Source of the DNA: Flavobacteriaceae bacterium
Lineage (GTDB): Bacteria > Bacteroidota > Bacteroidia > Flavobacteriales > Flavobacteriaceae
Assembly: GCA_023141985.1 (NCBI GenBank)
Contig: JAGLKH010000264.1
Coordinates: 1 to 5,713 of the forward strand
Reading direction: 5' to 3'
Length of the DNA: 5,713 bases
Shown here: positions 1-5,644 of the stretch, piece after piece
Numbering within the stretch: position 1 is the stretch's first letter
How the letters are laid out: each line of letters starts with the position of its first letter
The notes under the pieces: model-generated
Database searches by the model: none
What the model saw: the letters and a program-made list of their open reading frames with translations, nothing else
Told to the model about the DNA's origin: nothing
Made by a program: the position numbers and the translations under genes

Positions 1-148
1 CAGCTACTTCTACTGCTGCATCAGCTGTTTCTTCTACAGTAGCTTCAGTAGCATCCCCGGCCTTATCAGCCTCTTTTTTCTCTCTACAAGATGTAAATGA
101 CAAACATAATGCCAATACTAACGCAGAACTTAAAATTAGTTTTTTCAT
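1..148 (-). CDS. Small lipoprotein, N-terminal part (cut by window edge)
   Basis: Reading leftward from an ATG at 148-146, the frame is open for 49 codons and runs off the window. The product starts MKKLILSSALVLALCLSFTSC, a textbook lipoprotein signal: two lysines, a hydrophobic core at residues 4-18, and a lipobox ending in Cys21, which would be lipidated after cleavage by LspA. After Cys21 comes a charged stretch (REKKEADK) and then an Ala/Glu/Thr/Val-rich segment (residues 30-49) that looks disordered or helical and repetitive. Seen directly: signal, lipobox and composition. Inferred: anchoring in the inner or outer membrane. The residues right after the cysteine carry no clear Bacteroidota surface-export signal. 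No function can be assigned. The A-rich stretch before the ATG suits a Bacteroidota translation start. The gene lies 108 bp downstream of waaA on the same strand, but the AT-rich spacer suggests it may have its own promoter. Confidence 0.8.
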   Translation of the reverse strand, partial: MKKLILSSALVLALCLSFTSCREKKEADKAGDATEATVEETADAAVEVA

Positions 149-256
149 TTTTAATGTTTTAAAGTTAATTTTTATGCAATTAATAACATCTAATGTTTCT
201 TAACAAATATTTTTAACATTTTTTAATGATATTGTTAAAAGCATACTTTTTTCATT
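149..256 (-). promoter_or_regulatory. AT-rich upstream region of the lipoprotein gene
   Basis: This is the 108-bp gap between the waaA stop and the lipoprotein ATG, both on the minus strand. It is almost entirely A and T, contains no plausible gene, and should carry the lipoprotein's leader and possibly its promoter. On the minus strand there is a TTTG (around 210-207) that could be a -33 element, but no good match to the Bacteroidota -7 consensus TAnnTTTG lies at the expected spacing, so the promoter is not located. Short TTAACA/TGTTAA words recur at 200-205, 213-218 and 233-238. Confidence 0.35.
211..240. repeat. 8-bp inverted repeat between waaA and the lipoprotein gene
   Basis: TTTTAACA at 211-218 is the exact reverse complement of TGTTAAAA at 233-240, with a 14-bp AT-only spacer. 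It lies 16 bp past the waaA stop. As RNA it would form a weak A-U-rich stem with no clean T-run after it, so it is a poor intrinsic terminator. A binding site for a dimeric regulator, or chance in low-complexity AT sequence, are equally possible. Confidence 0.3.
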
Positions 257-1516
257 CTATTTACGTATATAATCTATGATTTGGATTACGGCTCCACGAT
301 TTTTTGATATATATGACGCGTTTGCTTTGCCAGATTGAACTCTTTTTTCAGTATTTAAAACTAAAGAATCCATAATAGCATTAAACTCTTTTTGGTTTGA
401 AATAGAAAACATACCACCTCTTTCTATCATTTTGTACGCTTCAGGAAATTTTTTATAATTTTCGCCAATAATTATAGGTACTCCAAAAACTGCAGGTTCT
501 AAAGTGTTGTGTAGGCCTGTGGTACCAACAGCACCACCTATATAAACAATATCTGCATAGCTATATATTTTCGATAGAATACCTATAGTATCAATAATTA
601 AGACTTGATAGTTTGAGAGTTCTAATTTTTCTTTTTCTGAAAACAGAATAGTTTTCTTTTGTAATGAAGATTTTAAACCCTCAATTTGATGTGATTTTAT
701 ATTATGAGGTGCAATTATAAATTTTAAATCTTCTGATGCTGAATTAATAAAATTTATAAATAATTTTTCATCCTCAGGCCAGGTACTTCCAGCCACTATA
801 CAAAGTTTGTCCTGTTTAAAATGTTTAACAAAGTCTAGAGTGTTATCAGTTTGTAATTGATTAGAAACTCGATCAAACCGGGTATCACCCGAAACAGTAA
901 CATTATTAAAACCAATAGATTTCAGCAATTTTTTTGAATTGTCATTTTGAACAAAAAAGTGTTCAAACGCCTTTAAGGATTTACGCATTAAAGTTCCATA
1001 AAGCTTGAAAAAACTTTGGTCTTTTCTAAATAATGCAGAAATTAATATGGATCTAATTTTTCTTCGATCTAATTCATTCAAATAGTTTGGCCAAATTTCA
1101 TACTTCACAAAAATAACCAAATCAGGATGTACTAAATTTAAAAATGTTTTTGCATTATGTTTAGTGTCTAAAGGCAAGTACACAACAATATCTGTTAAAG
1201 GATTTTTTTTACGGATTTCGAAACCAGAGGGTGAGAAAAAACTCAATACTATTTTATGATTAGGATAAATATTTTTTATTTCTTCAAACACAGGAAGCCC
1301 TTGCTCATATTCGCCAAGTGAAGCACAATGAAACCAAATCACGTTATCTTTAGACGAAATATTTGATTTTAAGATCTTAAAAGTATTCGTCCTTCCAGTA
1401 ACACCTAATTGAATTTTTGAATTAAAAAGTGCAATGATTTTTAAATGAAATGCAGCAACGTACGTTATTATGTTATAGAGAATTCTCAAAGTTTTTTCTT
1501 TAGAGCTAAAATACAT
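257..1516 (-). CDS. waaA: 3-deoxy-D-manno-octulosonic acid (Kdo) transferase
   Basis: This is a family GT30 glycosyltransferase that moves Kdo from CMP-Kdo to the lipid A precursor on the cytoplasmic face of the inner membrane, the first step of LPS core assembly. The 419-residue length is normal for the family. An N-terminal hydrophobic segment (about residues 13-31) is the expected membrane anchor. The acceptor half holds WFHCASLGE (61-69), where Glu69 matches the family's catalytic base, and KYEIWPN (138-144), whose Glu140 is a second conserved acidic residue. GDTRFDR (210-216) marks the hinge region. The donor half holds AGSTWPEDE (242-250), GGAVGTTGLHNTLEPA (327-342) and FGVPIIIG (344-351), the CMP-Kdo-binding core. 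The start is the only Met before residue 177 that keeps the anchor. Stop is TAG. The gene diverges from the aminotransferase across 55 bp. Whether it adds one or two Kdo residues cannot be read from the sequence. The alternative name is kdtA. Confidence 0.95.
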   Translation of the reverse strand: MYFSSKEKTLRILYNIITYVAAFHLKIIALFNSKIQLGVTGRTNTFKILKSNISSKDNVIWFHCASLGEYEQGLPVFEEIKNIYPNHKIVLSFFSPSGFEIRKKNPLTDIVVYLPLDTKHNAKTFLNLVHPDLVIFVKYEIWPNYLNELDRRKIRSILISALFRKDQSFFKLYGTLMRKSLKAFEHFFVQNDNSKKLLKSIGFNNVTVSGDTRFDRVSNQLQTDNTLDFVKHFKQDKLCIVAGSTWPEDEKLFINFINSASEDLKFIIAPHNIKSHQIEGLKSSLQKKTILFSEKEKLELSNYQVLIIDTIGILSKIYSYADIVYIGGAVGTTGLHNTLEPAVFGVPIIIGENYKKFPEAYKMIERGGMFSISNQKEFNAIMDSLVLNTEKRVQSGKANASYISKNRGAVIQIIDYIRK

Positions 1517-1571
1517 TACTTTATCTTAATTTCATTGGCATACAATAATGATTTTCGTATTTTCGTGACCT
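1517..1571. promoter_or_regulatory. Divergent intergenic spacer, waaA / aminotransferase
   Basis: This 55-bp gap separates two divergent start codons and must hold, or sit within, the transcription starts of both. A plus-strand promoter candidate is listed separately. On the minus strand, toward waaA, a TTG (about 1547-1545) is present, but the following sequence does not match TAnnTTTG well, so the waaA promoter is unresolved and could extend into the start of the aminotransferase gene. ATTTTCGT is repeated exactly in tandem at 1551-1566. Confidence 0.5.
1535..1565 (+). promoter_or_regulatory. Candidate Bacteroidota-type promoter of the aminotransferase operon
   Basis: TTG at 1535-1537 is followed after 20 bp by TATTTTCG at 1558-1565, one mismatch from the -7 consensus TAnnTTTG of Bacteroidota promoters, with spacing in the usual range. 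Transcription would then start near 1570-1572, almost on the ATG at 1572, giving a nearly leaderless mRNA. The motif match is seen; function is inferred. Confidence 0.4.
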
Positions 1572-2705
1572 ATGAAAAAAATTCAAATGGTTGACCTAAA
1601 AGGTCAATATGATGGCATTAAAGATGAAGTGAATACTTCGGTAATAGAAGTTTTAGAATCAACAGCCTACATCAATGGGCCTAAGGTTCATGAGTTTCAA
1701 AAGAATTTAGAAAACTATTTAGGCGTTAAACATGTAATACCTTGTGCAAATGGTACAGATGCCTTACAGATTGCTATGATGGGTTTAGGATTAAAACCAG
1801 GAGACGAAGTCATTACTGCCGATTTTACTTTTGCAGCAACAGTTGAGGTCATTGCACTATTACAATTAACTCCTGTTTTAGTCGATGTTGATCCTAACGA
1901 TTTTAATATAGATATAGAAGCCATTAAAAAAGCAATTACTCCAAAAACAAAAGCAATTGTACCTGTACATTTGTTTGGGCAATGTGCAAATATGGATGCC
2001 ATTATGGAGCTTGCTAAAGCACATAACTTATTTGTTATAGAGGATAACGCCCAAGCCATAGGTGCAACATATACTTCAAAAGATGGAACAAAAGCAAAAG
2101 CTGGAACTATTGGGCATGTAGCTTCAACATCATTTTTTCCTTCAAAAAACTTAGGATGTTATGGAGATGGAGGTGCAATTTTTACAAATGATGACGATTT
2201 AGCACATATTATTCGAGGTATTGTAAATCACGGAATGTATAAGCGTTATCATCATGATGTAGTTGGAGTTAATTCACGACTAGATTCTATACAAGCAGCA
2301 GTTTTAAACTCAAAATTACCTCGTTTGGATGAGTATTGTAGTAAGAGGAGGGAAGCAGCTAATAAATATGATGAAGCGTTTAGAGGGCAAGATCAAATCA
2401 CTACGCCTTATAGAAGTGGTGTAGATGACAATCACGTGTTTCATCAATATACTTTAAAAGTTAATGGTGTAGATAGAGATGTGTTGGCACAACACCTAAA
2501 TGATAACGGAATTCCATGTGGAGTTTATTATCCAATTCCGTTACATAATCAAAAAGCGTATCAGGATTCACGTTATAATGAAGATGATTTTACAGTAACA
2601 AACCAATTAGTTAAAGAAGTTATTTCACTACCAATGCATACCGAACTTGATGATGAACAAATAGAATTTATTACTACCACAATTATAGAATTTGTAAATG
2701 GGTAA
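1572..2705 (+). CDS. DegT/DnrJ/EryC1/StrS sugar aminotransferase, WbpE-like
   Basis: This is a PLP-dependent aminotransferase that converts a keto group on a nucleotide sugar to an amine, normally with glutamate as donor, in the cytoplasm. Its 377 residues form a complete fold-type I enzyme. CANGTDAL (58-65) binds the cofactor phosphate, EDNAQA (157-162) supplies Asp158 to the PLP ring nitrogen, and SFFPSKNLG (187-195) carries the Schiff-base Lys192. GDGGAIFTNDD (198-208) and VNSRLDSIQAA (233-243) complete the family signature. The blocks CANGTDALQI, GQCA, TSFFPSK-LGCYGDGGAIFTNDD, RYHH-VGVNSRLD and YYPIPL closely follow Pseudomonas WbpE, which aminates UDP-2-acetamido-3-keto-glucuronate on the way to a 2,3-diamino sugar. 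That substrate is therefore the best guess, from remembered similarity only. The WbpB/WbpA/WbpD partner enzymes are not in the window. The stop overlaps the galE start by 8 bp, pointing to co-translation. Other 3- or 4-keto sugar substrates remain possible. Confidence 0.9.
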   Translation: MKKIQMVDLKGQYDGIKDEVNTSVIEVLESTAYINGPKVHEFQKNLENYLGVKHVIPCANGTDALQIAMMGLGLKPGDEVITADFTFAATVEVIALLQLTPVLVDVDPNDFNIDIEAIKKAITPKTKAIVPVHLFGQCANMDAIMELAKAHNLFVIEDNAQAIGATYTSKDGTKAKAGTIGHVASTSFFPSKNLGCYGDGGAIFTNDDDLAHIIRGIVNHGMYKRYHHDVVGVNSRLDSIQAAVLNSKLPRLDEYCSKRREAANKYDEAFRGQDQITTPYRSGVDDNHVFHQYTLKVNGVDRDVLAQHLNDNGIPCGVYYPIPLHNQKAYQDSRYNEDDFTVTNQLVKEVISLPMHTELDDEQIEFITTTIIEFVNG

Positions 2706-3723
2706 AATACTTGTAACAGGTGGTCTTGGTTTTATTGGTTCTCATACTGTTGTTGAATTGCAAAACGAAGGGTTCGACGTAGTAATTATTGATGATTTGT
2801 CCAATTCTTCAATAGATGTTTTAGACGGAATTACATCAATAACAAAGATCACCCCGATTTTTGAAAACTTTGATTTAAAAGACAAACCAAAAGTTCAAGC
2901 GTTTTTTAAAGTGCACCAAGATATCGTAGGAGTTATTCATTTTGCAGCGAGTAAGGCTGTTGGCGAAAGTGTTGAGAAGCCATTATTGTATTACGAGAAC
3001 AATATTAACCCTTTAATTTATATACTTCAAGAGCTACAAAAATTAGAAGCTTCTAATTTTATTTTCAGTTCATCCTGTACAGTTTATGGGCAGGCAGATG
3101 ATTTACCAATTACTGAAAATGCTCCGATAAAGAAAGCCGAGTCGCCATATGGGAATACAAAACAAATAGGCGAAGAAATAATTAAAGACACCTGTCTTGT
3201 AAGTCCAAATCTTAATGCTATTGCATTACGTTATTTTAATCCTATTGGAGCGCATGAAAGCACAAAAATTGGAGAGTTGCCAATTGGTGTGCCCCAAAAC
3301 CTTGTACCTTTTATTACGCAAACTGCTATAGGAATTAGAGAACAACTTTCGGTGTTTGGAGATGATTATCCTACGCCAGACGGTACTTGCATTCGGGATT
3401 ATATTCATGTCGTAGATCTTGCAAAAGCTCATGTTGTAGCTTTACAGCGTTTAATTAATAAGACGAATACCCTTAATTACGAAACCTTTAATGTTGGAAC
3501 TGGTACCGGGAGCTCTGTATTAGAAGTTATTAAATCTTTTGAGCGAGTTTCCGGACAAAAATTAAATTATAAAATTGCAAATCGAAGAGCAGGTGATATT
3601 ATCTCTGCTTATGCCGATACAACCAAGGCAAACGATGAATTAGGATGGAAAGCGGAGCTTACCCTGGATGATGCTATGAGTTCTGCCTGGAAATGGGAAC
3701 AGCAAATAAAAAAAAATAACTAA
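2698..3723 (+). CDS. galE: UDP-glucose 4-epimerase (possibly also UDP-GlcNAc 4-epimerase)
   Basis: This is an extended short-chain dehydrogenase/reductase that interconverts UDP-glucose and UDP-galactose through a 4-keto intermediate on bound NAD. Its 341 residues match typical GalE (about 338). TGGLGFIGSH (7-16) is the NAD-binding glycine motif, and IDDLSNS (31-37) follows the second strand. FSSSCTVYG (123-131) gives the catalytic Ser126, and SPYGNTK (149-155) the Tyr151/Lys155 pair. ALRYFNPIGAH (176-186), CIRDYIHVVDLA (231-242), FNVGTG (264-269) and RRAGD (296-300) are the UDP-sugar blocks typical of GalE. By alignment from memory, E. coli Tyr299 and human Cys307 correspond to Ala304 here; a small residue there normally allows N-acetylated substrates. 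The ATG lies inside the last codons of the aminotransferase (8-bp overlap, different frame), so translation is probably coupled. It supplies UDP-galactose or UDP-GalNAc for surface glycans. The Leloir genes galK and galT are not in this window, which favours a glycan-synthesis role. Confidence 0.94.
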   Translation: MGKILVTGGLGFIGSHTVVELQNEGFDVVIIDDLSNSSIDVLDGITSITKITPIFENFDLKDKPKVQAFFKVHQDIVGVIHFAASKAVGESVEKPLLYYENNINPLIYILQELQKLEASNFIFSSSCTVYGQADDLPITENAPIKKAESPYGNTKQIGEEIIKDTCLVSPNLNAIALRYFNPIGAHESTKIGELPIGVPQNLVPFITQTAIGIREQLSVFGDDYPTPDGTCIRDYIHVVDLAKAHVVALQRLINKTNTLNYETFNVGTGTGSSVLEVIKSFERVSGQKLNYKIANRRAGDIISAYADTTKANDELGWKAELTLDDAMSSAWKWEQQIKKNN

Positions 3724-3762
3724 ACTTTGTTATCACATATTATTATTTACAAAAACTATCTT

Positions 3763-5040
3763 ATGAAAAAACTACTTTTTCTTCTGGCTGTATTATTTTC
3801 TATTAGTATTACTGCCCAAAGCACCTATTTACATTGTGGCAAATTAATAGACACTAAAAATGGTAAAGTACTGACAAATAAAACAGTTGTTGTTTCCGGA
3901 AAAAAAATCCAATCTGTTATAGATGGATATGTAACACCAGAGAATTCGGATGATACCGTTATCGATTTGAAGGATAAAACCGTAATGCCAGGACTTATAG
4001 ATCTGCATGTGCATATTGAGAGTGAATATAATCCAAGGGTTTTCTTGTCAAAATTTATTGATAATGATGCTGATGTCGCTTTTGGCTCATTACCTTATGC
4101 TAAAATTACTTTGATGTCTGGATTTACTACTGTTAGAGATATGGGAGGAAGTGGTGTAAACATTTCGTTGCGTAATGCGATTGCTCAAGGAAAAGTTATA
4201 GGACCTAGAATATTTACAGCAGGAAAAGCCATAGGAACAACTGGCGGACATGCCGATCCAACAAATGGTATGCGAAAAGAACTTATGGGAGATCCCGGAC
4301 CTAAAGAGGGTGTAATTAATAGTGTTGATGATGCTAAAAAGGCGGTGAGACAGCGTTATAAAGATGGTGCAGATGTGATAAAAATTACGGCTACAGGAGG
4401 AGTGTTAAGTGTGGCTAAAAATGGTCAAAATCCTCAATTTACTTTAGAAGAAATTAGAGCGATCTGTGATACAGCAAAAGATTACGGAATGACTATCGCT
4501 GCACATGCCCATGGTGACGAAGGGATGAGAAGAGCAATTATTGGAGGTGTAACTACAATTGAGCATGGCACATTAATGAGTGCAGAAACAATGGAATTAA
4601 TGAAAAAGCATGGTACCTATTATGTGCCAACCATTACCGCTGGAAAAGAGGTGGCAGATAATGCTAAGATTACGGGATTTTATCCAGATATTATTGTGCC
4701 AAAAGCATTAGAAATTGGACCGAAAATCCAGAATACTTTTAAAAATGCATATAAAAACGGTGTAAAAATTGCCTTTGGTACTGATGCAGGTGTTTTTCCT
4801 CATGGAAGAAATGGAAAAGAATTTGGTTATATGGAAGAGGTAGGTATGCCAGCAATGGAAACCTTACAATCGGCTACTATTACTAATGCCAAAATACTTA
4901 ATATGGAAAACGAACTTGGACAAATTACTGTTGGATTTCTTGCTGATATCGTTGCAACAGATGAGGATCCAACCCAAAATATTCATACAATGGAAAATGT
5001 TGTTTTTGTAATGAAAGAAGGGAAAGTTTATAAACAATAA
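3763..5040 (+). CDS. Secreted metal-dependent amidohydrolase (imidazolonepropionase/dipeptidase-like)
   Basis: Its 425 residues begin with a signal peptide (KK at 2-3, hydrophobic 4-16, likely cleavage after Ala18 in SITA-QS), so the mature enzyme is probably periplasmic or secreted. The rest is a complete amidohydrolase: a small beta domain (about 20-74), a TIM barrel, and a return to the beta domain at the C-terminus (about 385-425, with GFLADIVATD). All binuclear-site ligands are visible: His82 and His84 in DLHVH, Lys207 in DVIKITA (the usual carboxylated bridge), His248 in AAHAHGD, His268 in TTIEHGT and Asp341 in FGTDAG. GTTGGHADP (158-166) is typical of the subgroup holding Xaa-Pro and Xaa-Arg/Lys dipeptidases and carboxypeptidases; substrate is not readable from the sequence. 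I chose ATG 3763 over an upstream in-frame TTG at 3727, because the TTG would put 12 extra residues before an ideal signal peptide. It lies 39 bp after galE, so is probably co-transcribed, though no functional tie to sugar synthesis is evident. Confidence 0.9.
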   Translation: MKKLLFLLAVLFSISITAQSTYLHCGKLIDTKNGKVLTNKTVVVSGKKIQSVIDGYVTPENSDDTVIDLKDKTVMPGLIDLHVHIESEYNPRVFLSKFIDNDADVAFGSLPYAKITLMSGFTTVRDMGGSGVNISLRNAIAQGKVIGPRIFTAGKAIGTTGGHADPTNGMRKELMGDPGPKEGVINSVDDAKKAVRQRYKDGADVIKITATGGVLSVAKNGQNPQFTLEEIRAICDTAKDYGMTIAAHAHGDEGMRRAIIGGVTTIEHGTLMSAETMELMKKHGTYYVPTITAGKEVADNAKITGFYPDIIVPKALEIGPKIQNTFKNAYKNGVKIAFGTDAGVFPHGRNGKEFGYMEEVGMPAMETLQSATITNAKILNMENELGQITVGFLADIVATDEDPTQNIHTMENVVFVMKEGKVYKQ

Positions 5041-5076
5041 AAAGCTATGTCATATTGAGCACACGCGTGTAGCTTT
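5041..5076. terminator. Possible hairpin terminator in the convergent gap
   Basis: AAAGCTA at 5041-5047, directly after the amidohydrolase stop, is the exact reverse complement of TAGCTTT at 5070-5076, enclosing 22 nt. On the minus strand the stem is followed by T-rich sequence (TAGCTTTTTATTG), so it could end lspA transcripts; in the plus direction no T-run follows directly, although six Ts occur later at 5148-5153. The perfect palindrome ACACGCGTGT (5061-5070) competes for part of the same bases. Termination is inferred from position and pairing. Confidence 0.3.
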
Positions 5077-5138
5077 AACTTTAGTGCAAGCACAATCGAA
5101 CTCAGGTTCAAAGATTCTTTACTATGTTTGGAATGACA
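5048..5138. repeat. Structured intergenic repeat, about 91 bp, with TGTCAT/ATGACA ends
   Basis: The element begins TGTCATATTGAGC (5048-5060) and ends TTTGGAATGACA (5127-5138), so its tips are inverted repeats (TGTCAT against ATGACA, 6 bp). Inside are several short palindromes: ACACGCGTGT (5061-5070), GTGC-AA-GCAC (5084-5093), GAAC-TCAG-GTTC (5098-5109) and AAAGA-T-TCTTT (5110-5120). The words TGTCATATTGAGC, TCGAA, AGATTCTTT and GGAATGACA recall, from memory, a family of dispersed intergenic repeats common in Flavobacteriaceae genomes. It fills nearly all of the gap between convergent genes, the usual place for such elements. Only one copy is in the window, so its dispersed nature is inferred. 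Confidence 0.55.
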
Positions 5139-5153
5139 ATTAGAATATTTTTT

Positions 5154-5642
5154 CTATTTAGCTTTTCGATATATATAACTTGCAATTAGTATCATTATCA
5201 TTCCTGTAGTGACAGACAGGTCTGCCATATTAAAAATTCCAGTTTTAAAAACACCTCCTAGATCAATATGAAGAAAATCGGTTACCGAACCATAAATTAT
5301 CCGATCGTAAATATTTGCAAAACCACCTCCTAAAATACAAGAAAAACCAATTAAAGAGAGTTTGTCTATTGATTTGTCTTTAAAAACATAGCGCAATAGA
5401 AATCCTAAAACCGCAATAGGTAAAATAAGTAATACAATAATTTTAATCGTAGGATTTAAATCACTTCCCATACCTAAAAAGGCACCTGTATTTTCAACAT
5501 TAGTAAGTATAAGTGTATCGCCAAGGAGTTGAGTTTCTTTAAAAGGATCAACATAGTTTCTAACCCAAAATTTTGAGATCTGATCAATAGCAATATTTAC
5601 GACTATTATTATAATTATAAAAGCTGAACGAGATAGTTTCAT
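5154..5642 (-). CDS. lspA: Lipoprotein signal peptidase (signal peptidase II)
   Basis: This is an inner-membrane aspartyl protease that cleaves the signal peptide of diacylglyceryl-prolipoproteins just before the lipidated cysteine. Its 162 residues are normal for LspA. Four hydrophobic segments fit the known topology: about 6-22, 66-86, 95-111 and 137-157. Conserved blocks are DQISKFW (20-26), ENTGAFLG (50-57), GGGFANIYDR (105-114), VTDFLH (120-125) with catalytic Asp122, and FNMADLSV (137-144) with Asn138 and the second catalytic Asp141. The ATG at 5642-5640 puts the first membrane helix at the right place. Its start lies 2 bp after the stop of an upstream gene on the same strand, so it is the downstream member of an operon with likely translational coupling. 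It converges with the amidohydrolase. The partial lipoprotein at the left edge is a typical substrate, though not otherwise linked. Confidence 0.95.
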   Translation of the reverse strand: MKLSRSAFIIIIIVVNIAIDQISKFWVRNYVDPFKETQLLGDTLILTNVENTGAFLGMGSDLNPTIKIIVLLILPIAVLGFLLRYVFKDKSIDKLSLIGFSCILGGGFANIYDRIIYGSVTDFLHIDLGGVFKTGIFNMADLSVTTGMIMILIASYIYRKAK

Positions 5643-5644
5643 AG

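Noticed and set aside
1715..2059. 114-codon open frame on the minus strand
   Set aside because: It lies wholly inside the aminotransferase gene, antisense to its conserved core, and its Ser/Ala/Cys-rich translation has no family features. It is a shadow of the real gene.
3226..3432. 68-codon open frame on the minus strand
   Set aside because: It is antisense to the conserved UDP-sugar-binding part of galE, with no promoter or recognisable product.
3727..3762. TTG start giving a 12-residue N-terminal extension of the amidohydrolase
   Set aside because: The extension would bury a textbook signal peptide that begins at the ATG at 3763; a rare TTG start 3 bp after the galE stop is less likely.
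5110..5120. AAAGATTCTTT as a stand-alone hairpin
   Set aside because: With a 1-nt centre it cannot form a hairpin loop; it is only a near-palindromic word within the larger repeat.
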